15,825 nucleotides of DNA from an uncultured Chitinophagaceae bacterium (GCA_937900675.1 CALCEA010000053.1:1-15825), one strand, 5' to 3'; counted from the first letter of the stretch, positions 7,408-15,470 are shown. Translations and numbers: made by a program. The notes: generated by a model not told the origin, from the sequence alone.

Positions 7408-8691
7408 ATGAAACAATTAATGATAGCCATTGGATTGATTTTTTGTGTAAGTGCTCAGTCACAAGTATTACCCAAAAACTTTAACGATTTAACCAAACAG
7501 GTTGAGCCTAATTTAATTGAATGGCGTCGTCATTTTCATGAGTTTCCTGAACTATCCAACAGAGAGTTTAATACAGGTAAATACATCGCAGATTATTTGA
7601 AATCAATTGGTTTGGAAGTCAAATATCCTATTGCCAAAACCGGTGTAGTGGCTATTTTAAAAGGTGCCAAGCCAGGTCCCAATATTGGATTAAGAGCTGA
7701 TATAGACGCTTTGCCAGTATTAGAGCGAGCTCCCATTTCTTTTGCATCCAAAGTAAAATCAGAATACAATGGTCAACAAGTAAGTGTGATGCATGCTTGT
7801 GGACACGATGCGCATACAGCTATATTAATGGCAACTGCTAAAACCTTAAAAGATATGCAGAAAGATCTTGCAGGTACAGTAGTGTTTTTATTTCAACCTG
7901 CAGAAGAAGGGGCACCTAACAATGAAGAGGGTGGTGCGCCATTGTTGATTAAAGAAGGTGCTATGGATTTTCCAAAATTAGATGTGGTATTTGGTTTACA
8001 TATGGCAGCACAGTTACCTGCAGGGATGTTGGCATTCAAATCAGGAGCTGCACAGGCATCTTCTGATTTATTTAAAATAATTATTCATGGCAAGGGAAGT
8101 CATGGTGCAATGCCATGGGGAAGTGTAGATCCAATAGTAGTATCTGCGCAAATTATTGAGGGGCTTCAACATATTGTAAGTAGACAATCTGATTTAACCA
8201 AAGCCCCTTTGGTGATTTCTGTAGGTTCATTACATGCAGGCGTAAGAGCAAATATTATTCCAGAAACAGCTCAAATGGATGGCACCATTCGTTCATTAGA
8301 TGCAACTATGAGAAAAGAAACACATGAAAAAATAAAACAAACTGCGAATGCGATTGCAGCAGCCAATGGAGCAACAGTTGAGGTAGATATAAAAACACAG
8401 ACTTTGGTAAATTATAATGATCCTGCATTAGCAAAAAAAGCTGCTATTTCATTAACCAAAGTGGCAGGTGTTGAAAATGTATTAGAATCTAATTGGACAA
8501 CAGCTGCTGAAGATTTTTCTTTTTATGGAGAAAGAGCTCCTACTTTCTTTTTTAGTTTAGGAGGAATGGAAAAAGGGAAAAAATCAAATGAAGTGGGTGG
8601 ACATCATACGCCCGATTTTTATTTAGACGAGTCGGGGTTCATCAATGGAGTAAAAGCTTTTTGTAATCTAGTATTTGATTATAAGAAATAA
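7408..8691 (+). CDS. M20D-type secreted metal-dependent amidohydrolase (hippurate/IAA-amino-acid hydrolase family)
   Basis: 427 residues, ATG start. A short Sec signal peptide (1-16, ending VSA-Q) exports it. The family hydrolyses N-acyl-amino acids such as hippurate, IAA conjugates or N-acetyl amino acids. The di-metal site is complete: VMHACGHDAHTA (128-138) gives Cys131 and His133, QPAEEG (163-168) gives the catalytic Glu166 and ligand Glu167, GLH (196-198) gives His198, and GGHHTPDFY (397-405) gives His400. The lid/dimerisation domain occupies about 218-330 and contains GKGSHGAMPW. RRHFHEFPELS (40-50) is the usual N-terminal signature. Length is normal for the family. It appears monocistronic: divergent from the hydroxylase and closed by a strong terminator that starts within its stop codon. 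The substrate cannot be deduced; export suggests scavenging of acylated amino acids or peptides. Confidence 0.93.
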   Translation: MKQLMIAIGLIFCVSAQSQVLPKNFNDLTKQVEPNLIEWRRHFHEFPELSNREFNTGKYIADYLKSIGLEVKYPIAKTGVVAILKGAKPGPNIGLRADIDALPVLERAPISFASKVKSEYNGQQVSVMHACGHDAHTAILMATAKTLKDMQKDLAGTVVFLFQPAEEGAPNNEEGGAPLLIKEGAMDFPKLDVVFGLHMAAQLPAGMLAFKSGAAQASSDLFKIIIHGKGSHGAMPWGSVDPIVVSAQIIEGLQHIVSRQSDLTKAPLVISVGSLHAGVRANIIPETAQMDGTIRSLDATMRKETHEKIKQTANAIAAANGATVEVDIKTQTLVNYNDPALAKKAAISLTKVAGVENVLESNWTTAAEDFSFYGERAPTFFFSLGGMEKGKKSNEVGGHHTPDFYLDESGFINGVKAFCNLVFDYKK

Positions 8692-8721
8692 AAAAGGGGG
8701 TAGTTTATTACCCCCTTTTTT
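8690..8721. terminator. Bidirectional rho-independent terminator between amidohydrolase and VPS10 gene
   Basis: A 13-bp perfect stem, AAAAAAGGGGGTA (8690-8702) paired with TACCCCCTTTTTT (8709-8721), closes the 6-base loop GTTTAT. The A and T tracts give a U-run in both orientations, so it can serve both converging genes. Its 5' arm begins inside the TAA stop (8689-8691) of the amidohydrolase. Confidence 0.93.
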
Positions 8722-8738
8722 ATTAAACATTTATTTCT

Positions 8739-11621
8739 TTATAATTTACTGATCGTTTTTTGTAATTCTTCTAATACATTTTTAACAGCTGTTTCTACTG
8801 TTTTGGTAGGAGCCATATCTGTATTATCTAATATTTCAAATAGAGAACTTAATTTTCTATCAATTTGAGGATACTTGATCATAGCTTGTTTTCTGGCATC
8901 ATAACAAGCTTTAGATAAATTATGTTGTCTTTGTAAATCTGCCATAGTTGTCTTTACTCTAGGATCCATTTTGATTTCCAATGCTTGTTCTAAAGTTTTA
9001 CCACCAACAGTCATTCTAATTGTATAGGTGCCCGGTAAAACCCAAGGAGCGGTTGCATCTGGTGCAGTATTGTTTTTTACAGCAGTCATCGGGTAAGATA
9101 CCGGTAAATTCAATGGAGCATATTTCATATCCCAAAGTAATCTATGCATTCCCGTTTGATTAGATAATATTTGTTGAGGTCTAATCCAATATAAAGGAAT
9201 ATTTACTTCTGGAATTGTATACAAAGTATCATTACTCTTAAAAGTTCTTACTATTTCTTTTTGTTGATTTAAAATATCAATTTGCACAACATCGTTCGTT
9301 GTATTTGGTAAATAATATTCAATCATTGCACCATCTGGAGGATTTTCGCCAGCTGGCTCTTCAGGTGGCAATGGAGTATCTGTGTTCATATTCCATCTAA
9401 CACGAGTAGCCACCTGTGGCTTAAATAATGCAACTTGATTTTTAGTAGAAGCATTCAATTGTCTTAAAGAACTTATATTATCTAAAATCCAAAAACTTCT
9501 TCCGTGCGTTCCAATCACTAAATCATCATCTTTAATGACTAAATCTCTAATACTAGTAGAAGGCATATTCAATTGTAAAGACTGCCAATGTTCTCCAGCA
9601 TCAAATGATACATATACTGCATTTTCAGAACCTGCAAATAATAAACCTTTTCTTACAGCATCTTCTCTTACTGCATTGATTGGTTCATTGGGTAAACCAG
9701 TTACAATTTTTTTCCAAGAAGCTCCACCATCTGTGGTTTTAAAAATATAAGGAGCTTGATCATCACATCTAATTCTATTCACTGCTACATAGGCAGTGTT
9801 ATCATCAAATCTACTTGCATCAATTAAAGACACTTTACTCCAAGAAGTAATTTCTGCTGGAGTAATGTTTTTCCAATTTTTGCCACCATCTCTAGTAATA
9901 TGAATTAAACCATCATCTGTTCCAGCCCATAAAGTATTGATATTTTTATAAGATGGTGCAAGCGTATATACTACACCTCTTCTTTTCATGGTCAACATGT
10001 CTTTACTTGTGTAGATACCTACACTTGCAGGAATATCCCATGCTTCTCTAGATAAATCTGGACTGATTGTTTCCCAGGTATCTCCACCGTTAGTGGTTTT
10101 GAAAATAATATTTCCAGAGAAGAATAAAGTTTTATTGTCTACTGGTGAAAATAGAACAGGTGCTGTTCTGATAAATCTTACATTACCTGATCGAACAGGT
10201 TCTGGTGAAATATTTTGTACCTGACCAGTTCTCTTATCGTACTTAGTAATTTTACCTCCATATATAATGTTAGGATCTAAAGGGTCTGCTGCTACATAAC
10301 CATATTCTTCTACACCCACTGGATGCCATTCTCTAAATGTAATATTACCATCATTTGATCTGGAAGCAATTCCTACAGAACCACTTTCTTGTTGACCACC
10401 ATATACATTATAGGGAAAAGCATTATCCGTACTTACATGATAAAACTGAGCAGTTGCTTGATTGTACCAACTTGAAAAAGTTTCACCACCATTCACTGTA
10501 ATAGTACCACCTTGGTCTAAACCCACTGCAATAATTTTTGGATTGGTTGGGTTAATCCAAAATCTATGATAGTCATCTCCACCTGGTGCTCCTTTAATTC
10601 CTGTCCAATGATGACCACCATCAGTAGACTTCCACATCACTACATTGGCAGAGTATACAATGTCTTCATTGGTTGGATCTGTTTTTACTTCTGCAAAATC
10701 GCTTCCTCTTCCCCAGAACCTTGGATCCTCAGTTAATAAATACCAAGATTCACCAGCATCATCACTTCTATATACGCCTCCTTTTTTTTCTGAATCAACT
10801 GTTGCATACATTCTAGCAGAATTACTTTGTGCAATCGTGAATCCAATTCTACCTAATCCATCTTGTTTGGTTGTAGGAAAACCCTTCTCTATTTTTCTCC
10901 AAGTATTTCCACCATCTGTTGATTTATATAAACCACTTGCCTCACCATTCCATGCTCCATTTTCCCATGGTCCTTGTCTTGCAGCCCACATAGTGGCAAA
11001 CACAATATTTGGATGATTAGGATCTATCATTACTTGCACAGCTCCAGTGTTCTCGTCAATATATAAAACCTGTTCTAAAGTTTTACCTCCATCTAAACTT
11101 CTATAAACGCCTCTTTCTTTGTTAGGACCATAAGGATGTCCGAGTGCAGCTACAAAAATTCTATTTTCATTAAGAGGGTCTACACTTAAACCCCCAATTT
11201 GTTGTGCATCATGTAAACCAAGGTGCATCCATGTTTTACCTGCATCCGTTGATTTGTATAAACCATCACCTATTGAAAGATCGGGTCTTTGAATACCTTC
11301 ACCACTTCCTACATAAATTACATTCGGATTAGATGGAGCAACAATTACATCGCCCACTGATCCGGTTTTTTGTGAATCAAAAATGGGATTCCATGTATGG
11401 CCATAATCAGTGGTCTTCCAAACACCACCATTGTTCACGCCAATATAAAATACATTGGGTTGTGATGCCACTCCAGATATACCCACGGTTCTTCCTGCTC
11501 TATGTGGCCCAATATTTCTATATCTTAATCCAGCAAACAAACTATTATCCATTGTTTGTGCTAGTAGAGAAACACTAGATACTAATGTTGCTAATAAAAA
11601 AAGGGCTTTTTTGCTATTCAT
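8739..11621 (-). CDS. VPS10/sortilin-like BNR (Asp-box) beta-propeller protein, secreted
   Basis: 960 residues, ATG start, Sec signal peptide to about 21 (LLA-Q). The bulk is a tandem beta-propeller with eleven Asp-box-like motifs (S/T-x-D/N-x-G-x-x-W/F): near 70, 124, 175, 234, 286, 332, 375, 509, 576, 629 and 672. The spacing fits two propellers, as in sortilin, xyloglucanase-type GH74 and photosystem-II assembly factors. FRNIGPHRAGR-like sequence at 34-44 (YRNIGPHRAGR) and GTHGRSFWILDN (704-715) are conserved in the large Bacteroidota proteins annotated as VPS10-domain or 'glycosyl hydrolase'. A Pro-rich linker (about 748-763) leads to a beta-sandwich and then a helical tail (about 890-960). 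No catalytic glycosidase acid pair can be assigned, so I call a binding or scaffolding role more likely than a hydrolase. It has its own upstream intergenic region with a promoter-like motif. Confidence 0.9.
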   Translation of the reverse strand: MNSKKALFLLATLVSSVSLLAQTMDNSLFAGLRYRNIGPHRAGRTVGISGVASQPNVFYIGVNNGGVWKTTDYGHTWNPIFDSQKTGSVGDVIVAPSNPNVIYVGSGEGIQRPDLSIGDGLYKSTDAGKTWMHLGLHDAQQIGGLSVDPLNENRIFVAALGHPYGPNKERGVYRSLDGGKTLEQVLYIDENTGAVQVMIDPNHPNIVFATMWAARQGPWENGAWNGEASGLYKSTDGGNTWRKIEKGFPTTKQDGLGRIGFTIAQSNSARMYATVDSEKKGGVYRSDDAGESWYLLTEDPRFWGRGSDFAEVKTDPTNEDIVYSANVVMWKSTDGGHHWTGIKGAPGGDDYHRFWINPTNPKIIAVGLDQGGTITVNGGETFSSWYNQATAQFYHVSTDNAFPYNVYGGQQESGSVGIASRSNDGNITFREWHPVGVEEYGYVAADPLDPNIIYGGKITKYDKRTGQVQNISPEPVRSGNVRFIRTAPVLFSPVDNKTLFFSGNIIFKTTNGGDTWETISPDLSREAWDIPASVGIYTSKDMLTMKRRGVVYTLAPSYKNINTLWAGTDDGLIHITRDGGKNWKNITPAEITSWSKVSLIDASRFDDNTAYVAVNRIRCDDQAPYIFKTTDGGASWKKIVTGLPNEPINAVREDAVRKGLLFAGSENAVYVSFDAGEHWQSLQLNMPSTSIRDLVIKDDDLVIGTHGRSFWILDNISSLRQLNASTKNQVALFKPQVATRVRWNMNTDTPLPPEEPAGENPPDGAMIEYYLPNTTNDVVQIDILNQQKEIVRTFKSNDTLYTIPEVNIPLYWIRPQQILSNQTGMHRLLWDMKYAPLNLPVSYPMTAVKNNTAPDATAPWVLPGTYTIRMTVGGKTLEQALEIKMDPRVKTTMADLQRQHNLSKACYDARKQAMIKYPQIDRKLSSLFEILDNTDMAPTKTVETAVKNVLEELQKTISKL

Positions 11622-11640
11622 ATGTTTGATTTATAGATAC

Positions 11641-11671
11641 TAAATATACTAAATTACAAGAGCTTGATAAA
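11641..11671 (-). promoter_or_regulatory. Possible Bacteroidota-type promoter for the VPS10 gene
   Basis: Read on the minus strand, TTTA (11671-11668), a 19-base spacer and TATATTTA (11648-11641) approximate the Bacteroidota consensus TTTG-N19-TAnnTTTG, each differing at the final base. It ends 19 bases before the ATG. The match is imperfect and the DNA is AT-rich, so this is a weak call. Confidence 0.33.
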
Positions 11672-11691
11672 AATAATTATGTGAATACTGA

Positions 11692-11717
11692 CTACTAAAA
11701 CCATATGGTTTTAGTAG
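11692..11717. repeat. 26-bp perfect palindrome upstream of the VPS10 gene
   Basis: Each 13-base arm reads CTACTAAAACCAT, giving a fully symmetric site centred on CATATG with no mismatch. It lies about 20 bases upstream of the putative -33 box of the VPS10 gene and downstream of the DUF5916 terminator. It lacks a flanking T-run on either strand, so it is not a standard terminator. A dimeric regulator operator or an RNA hairpin are the plausible readings. Confidence 0.75.
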
Positions 11718-11729
11718 ATGGGGAGATTG

Positions 11730-11792
11730 AAGAAAAATAAAAAAGATAAAATGATAATTAAGGCTAATTTATTTTAGCCTTAATTATCATTT
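11730..11792 (-). terminator. Rho-independent terminator of the CBM9/DUF5916 gene
   Basis: A 19-bp perfect stem (arms 11749-11767 and 11774-11792; outer sequence AAATGATAATTAAGGCTAA on the plus strand) with a 6-base loop. On the minus strand it is followed by a T-rich tail (TTTATCTTTTTTATTTTTC). The TGA stop codon of the gene (11789-11787) sits within the 5' arm of the transcript hairpin. Confidence 0.92.
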
Positions 11793-13970
11793 GTTCCACC
11801 AATAAGTAAATTTTAAAACAACCGCTCTATTCTTTACAAAAACAGGTCCTATATAATAGTTGTCTGTATATACAATGAATAAGTCAGATGCTGGTTTGTA
11901 TCTCCATTGAAATCTTGTATTGAAATTGATATTCGTTGTTTGCTCATTGTATTGGAAGAAGGTAGTAAAGAATAATGTATTGGTCATGGTGATATCTACC
12001 TTAGGACCCACTAATAAAAAATTATTCTTACCCCATGGCTGTGGTAAATCAATATGATTATATGTGCTTGAAATATCAATATTAACATATGGTTGTATTC
12101 TATATCCCACATTTGCAGTCAAGCTAAACAACTTTCCATTGGCATAATAGCCACCCGTTCTACTGGATAAGGTATAGGTGAATCGATGTTGAGGTGCAGA
12201 TATAAAATCAAACCCAATGGTGTTCCATTCGTGTTTAGTGTGCGCTGCTAATGGTTGTTTTCCAATTCTTGTTGGATCAAAAGGAGCTAATAATTCTACA
12301 TAGTCATTTTGCACCACACCACTCAATGTACTTTTATCTCTATAAGTGATCAAGTAGGTAAATGATTTGGTATTATCTGTTTGATCCAGTGCGGTATTAA
12401 AATAATAAGTAGTTAAAAATTGTGGGCCATGTGATAAGATATTTCCTGTTTTAGGAAAAAACAATCTGGTTACACTCGGATTAATTTTTACATAATTGTT
12501 TCTTGGAATATAACCCACTTCTGCATTAAAATTGTTTCCTACAATTTCATGTTGCCATGCCAATATCCATTTTTTATTACTGTATTGCAAGTTTCCTGCA
12601 TTCATCAAATCATCTCCTGATTTATTTGGAGTAAATGATTTTATTAAAATTGTTTTTCCAGACCAGGTATTGTTTTTAGGCGCCAACATGAATTCAAAAC
12701 CGAAATTTTTATTGAACTGGTTTCCAGTGCTTGAAGTATTGTAATCTAATTGAGTTTTATCGATATAAAATAATTCAAGACTAGATTTTTTGAAAAGCTT
12801 TCTTTGTAATGCTACTACAGCAAAATTTTGTGCTAATAAATTTTTTGATTCATCTGCACTGGTTTTCATGTCCATCAATCCTATACGCCAATTTTTATCC
12901 AATCTACCACTCATTCTTGCTCCAAAATCAATATTGCTATTTAATCCAATTCTTCTTGAAAAGAATGGTCTTACATTATCATATCCTAAGTTTGAAAATA
13001 AATCAGCATTCTCTAAAAAGAATTGTCTTCTTTCTGGAAAAAACAATTCAAACCTACTCAGGTTGGTTACTTGTCTATCTACTTCAACTTGTGAAAAATC
13101 TGGATGTATGGTTAAATCTAAATTCAAAGAAGAGGTTAAACTTATTTTAGCATCCAAGCCTACATCGGTTCTGTTCAGTGTTGGAGCATTTAGTTTAGTG
13201 CCTGCATTATTTGCAAATTCTTTCGAAGTGCTTGATTTAAAATAGGGTATTAAGGAAAAATTATTTTCATGTTCAGGCAAGGGAGCATCCCAAATTAGTG
13301 ATCCAGTATAATTTAATGACGCCGTTGGGAACTGTCTTGGAACTGGCGCCCAGCTTGATTTTTCGGTAGTGATTAAATCATTTCTACTAAAATTAATTCC
13401 CCATTCCATTATACCAGCCTTATATCTAATTGATTTAAAAGGAATCGAAGCTTCCCAGATATATCTATTAGCATCGTTGGTAACATTAGATGTCCATTTA
13501 TTATCCCAGTTTAAATCAACACTTCCTCCATCGAACATAGTTCCATCCCATTGAGCTCCAGCTGCATTTGCTCCAAAAGCAAAACCATTGGTAAGGTCTC
13601 CATAAGTATCCATGAACAAAATAAAATTATCGTTCTTTCCAAAATTCCAATCTCTTTTTAAAGACTCTACCATATCTTGCCCTGCACCCACTTTGTAACA
13701 AGTAGCAATAATGTAAAGGTTATCATTATCGTAAGTCATTCTAACTTCTGTGGGTACTTTTGCCAAGCTTGTATCCATCGGCAAAACCATTGTAAATGGG
13801 GCAGTTACTTGAGCGTTTTTCCAAACAGCTTCATTCATGATACCATCAATGGTAATTTTTTCTGAAGTCTTGTGAATATAATACTTGAATTGACTATTAA
13901 TTTTTTGAGCGTTACTGATAATTACAATAAAAAGGAATGCAATTGAACTAAGGATAGATTTGATTTGCAA
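11787..13970 (-). CDS. CBM9-domain / DUF5916 outer-membrane-associated protein
   Basis: 727 residues. A CBM9-type beta-sandwich spans about 35-230: ITIDGIMNEAVW (39-50), VRMTYDNDNLYI (77-88), FILFMDTYGDLTNGF (116-130) and WEASIPFKSIRY (172-183). The DUF5916 part follows (about 235-727), with the strongly conserved DFSQVEVDRQVTN (291-303), FELFFPERRQFFLEN (307-321) and, near the end, FQWRYKPASDLFIVYTD (687-703). Alternating hydrophobic and aromatic strands and a C terminus rich in Trp/Tyr (FTYWWNK) suggest an outer-membrane beta-barrel with a periplasmic or surface sugar-binding domain; this is inference. The start is TTG at 13970, giving a normal signal peptide that ends SNA-Q (about 21); I found no suitable ATG. 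It is divergent from the M24 peptidase gene by 98 bases and ends in a strong terminator. Function unknown; such proteins are often found near peptidases and carbohydrate genes. Confidence 0.9.
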   Translation of the reverse strand: MQIKSILSSIAFLFIVIISNAQKINSQFKYYIHKTSEKITIDGIMNEAVWKNAQVTAPFTMVLPMDTSLAKVPTEVRMTYDNDNLYIIATCYKVGAGQDMVESLKRDWNFGKNDNFILFMDTYGDLTNGFAFGANAAGAQWDGTMFDGGSVDLNWDNKWTSNVTNDANRYIWEASIPFKSIRYKAGIMEWGINFSRNDLITTEKSSWAPVPRQFPTASLNYTGSLIWDAPLPEHENNFSLIPYFKSSTSKEFANNAGTKLNAPTLNRTDVGLDAKISLTSSLNLDLTIHPDFSQVEVDRQVTNLSRFELFFPERRQFFLENADLFSNLGYDNVRPFFSRRIGLNSNIDFGARMSGRLDKNWRIGLMDMKTSADESKNLLAQNFAVVALQRKLFKKSSLELFYIDKTQLDYNTSSTGNQFNKNFGFEFMLAPKNNTWSGKTILIKSFTPNKSGDDLMNAGNLQYSNKKWILAWQHEIVGNNFNAEVGYIPRNNYVKINPSVTRLFFPKTGNILSHGPQFLTTYYFNTALDQTDNTKSFTYLITYRDKSTLSGVVQNDYVELLAPFDPTRIGKQPLAAHTKHEWNTIGFDFISAPQHRFTYTLSSRTGGYYANGKLFSLTANVGYRIQPYVNIDISSTYNHIDLPQPWGKNNFLLVGPKVDITMTNTLFFTTFFQYNEQTTNINFNTRFQWRYKPASDLFIVYTDNYYIGPVFVKNRAVVLKFTYWWNK

Positions 13971-13996
13971 AACGATTTGGTTTAAAGCTTGATTAG

Positions 13997-14014
13997 AACT
14001 TTAAATTTAAAGTT
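13997..14014. promoter_or_regulatory. 18-bp perfect palindrome in the DUF5916 / M24 divergent promoter
   Basis: AACTTTAAATTTAAAGTT is fully symmetric and lies in the 98-base gap between divergent genes, immediately upstream of the -33 position of a promoter-like motif for the peptidase gene. It includes the TTAAATTTAA core also present at 3874-3885. This is a candidate operator, with the caveat that AT-only palindromes arise easily in such DNA. Confidence 0.4.
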
Positions 14015-14045
14015 TTTTAGTCTATTATTTTTATTTATACCTTTA
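14015..14045 (+). promoter_or_regulatory. Possible promoter of the M24 peptidase gene
   Basis: TTTT (14015-14018), a 19-base spacer and TACCTTTA (14038-14045) approximate the Bacteroidota TTTG-N19-TAnnTTTG promoter with one mismatch in each element. The ATG follows 24 bases later, leaving a short leader. Weak call. Confidence 0.33.
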
Positions 14046-14068
14046 TTATACATCAATAAAAATTTACA

Positions 14069-15361
14069 ATGGCACAGAATAGAAGATCTTTTTTAAGCAT
14101 GGCAGCTTTATCTGCGGGCGCTTTGGGCTTTAGTGGCAAATTATATGCCAATAGTGTACAAATGACACATTCGGAGTTTGATACACCTACCATTATTGAT
14201 CAATTAAAACCTATGACGGATGGTATTGTGCCTATTTCTGATGCAGAACGCAAGCAAAGAATTGCAAAAGCACAGCAATTAATGGATCAACATAAAATAG
14301 ATGCTATCTTTTTAGAAGGCACTGTGTCTTGTTATTATTTTACGGGTATGCGTTGGGGGCAAAGTGAAAGAACATTCGGTATTGTAATTCCAGTAAAAGG
14401 AAGTATTTCTTATATCTGTCCAAAATTTGAAGAAGATAGAGCAATGGAATTAATCAATCCTGCATTTGGAACTGAAGTAAGATGTTGGGAGGAACACGAA
14501 AGTCCCTATGAAGTAATTGTAGGAGTGATTAAAGATAAAGGTGTAAAGCATCATCGAATTGGAATGGAAGAGCGTGTGAGATTTTTTATTGTAGATGGTG
14601 TGAAAAAAATAGCTACAGGCTTTGACATAGTAGATGCAACGCCAGTGACTGCTGGATGTAGAATGTATAAAACAAAAACTGAATTAGCTTTAATGCAAAG
14701 GGCAAGTGATGTAACTATTGAAGCATATAAGGCTGCATTTGCAACTATTAAACCAGGCATGTCTCAAACTGAATTAAGTACGAATATTAGTGCAGCATTT
14801 AGAAAATTGGGTTTCAGTGGAGGTGCATCTGTACAAGTGGGCAAGTACTCTGCACTGCCTCATGGAAGTATTGTGCCGCAAACTATTCATGAAGGAGATG
14901 TGGTGATGGTGGATGGTGGAACAAGTTGTGAAGGCTATGCTTCAGACATTACAAGAACAATAGTGGTGGGCAAACCAACACAAAGACAAATTGATGTTTG
15001 GAATTTAGAACAAGAAGCACAAAACGCTGCTTTTGCTGCAATTAAAATTGGCGCTCCATGTGAAGTGGTGGATGCTGCTGCAAGAGCAGTTATCGAAAAT
15101 CATGGCTTTAATAAAAATTATAAACTACCAGGATTGCCTCACAGAACTGGCCATGGTATTGGTTTAGAGGGGCATGAGTGGACTAATTTTGTAAAAGGAA
15201 ACAAAACGCCAATAGGTGTGGGTATGTGTTTTAGTGATGAGCCAACAATTTCTATTCCTGGTGAATTTGGAATAAGATTAGAGGACTGTTTATACATAGC
15301 TGAAGATGGTCCACATTTCTTTTCTAAATTAAGTCCATCTATTGAACAACCCTTTGGGTAA
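14069..15361 (+). CDS. Tat-exported M24 metallopeptidase (Xaa-Pro peptidase / creatinase-type)
   Basis: 430 residues, ATG start. A twin-arginine signal (NRRSFL at 4-9, then Ala/Gly-rich to about 28) predicts export of the folded metalloenzyme. A creatinase-like N-terminal domain (about 60-195, with FTGMRWG at 91-97) precedes the pita-bread peptidase domain (about 203-415). The di-metal ligands are present: Asp282 in MVDGGTSCEGY, Asp293 in SDITRT, His362 in GHGIGLEGHE, Glu391 in DEPTISIPG and Glu405 in GIRLED. His265 in LPHGS is the usual substrate-binding His. Family members cleave Xaa-Pro bonds or act on creatine-like amidines; aminopeptidase P or prolidase activity is the simplest reading, but specificity is not certain. 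It stands 98 bases divergent from the DUF5916 gene and ends in a terminator. The secreted M20 enzyme follows, so the pair may finish the degradation of imported peptides in the periplasm. Confidence 0.92.
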   Translation: MAQNRRSFLSMAALSAGALGFSGKLYANSVQMTHSEFDTPTIIDQLKPMTDGIVPISDAERKQRIAKAQQLMDQHKIDAIFLEGTVSCYYFTGMRWGQSERTFGIVIPVKGSISYICPKFEEDRAMELINPAFGTEVRCWEEHESPYEVIVGVIKDKGVKHHRIGMEERVRFFIVDGVKKIATGFDIVDATPVTAGCRMYKTKTELALMQRASDVTIEAYKAAFATIKPGMSQTELSTNISAAFRKLGFSGGASVQVGKYSALPHGSIVPQTIHEGDVVMVDGGTSCEGYASDITRTIVVGKPTQRQIDVWNLEQEAQNAAFAAIKIGAPCEVVDAAARAVIENHGFNKNYKLPGLPHRTGHGIGLEGHEWTNFVKGNKTPIGVGMCFSDEPTISIPGEFGIRLEDCLYIAEDGPHFFSKLSPSIEQPFG

Positions 15362-15402
15362 ATAAATTGGGGCTTATAAAACATAGCCCCAATTTATTTT
15401 TA
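15360..15402 (+). terminator. Rho-independent terminator after the M24 peptidase
   Basis: A 15-bp perfect stem, AAATAAATTGGGGCT (15360-15374) paired with AGCCCCAATTTATTT (15385-15399), with a 10-base loop and a following T-run. The 5' arm begins within the TAA stop (15359-15361). The A-rich 5' side could give some activity on the other strand as well. Confidence 0.9.
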
Positions 15403-15432
15403 GTCTTATAATATTTTTAAATCTACCCATTA

Positions 15433-15456
15433 TTTTGAAGCAATTGTGCTTCAAAA
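15433..15456. repeat. 10-bp inverted repeat upstream of the M20 peptidase gene
   Basis: TTTTGAAGCA (15433-15442) and TGCTTCAAAA (15447-15456) form a perfect stem around the loop ATTG, ending 14 bases before the ATG at 15471. It could be an operator or a 5'-leader hairpin limiting translation. It is not followed by a T-run on the plus strand, so it is not an obvious terminator. Confidence 0.55.
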
Positions 15457-15470
15457 CTTGAATATTAATT

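Noticed and set aside
10645..11016. 123-codon plus-strand open frame opposite the VPS10 gene
   Set aside because: It mirrors the Asp-box-encoding strand and has no family features or own promoter.
12790..13245. 151-codon plus-strand open frame opposite the DUF5916 gene
   Set aside because: It lies wholly antisense to a well-supported gene with conserved motifs, has no recognisable domain, and its composition is what AT-rich coding DNA gives on the other strand.
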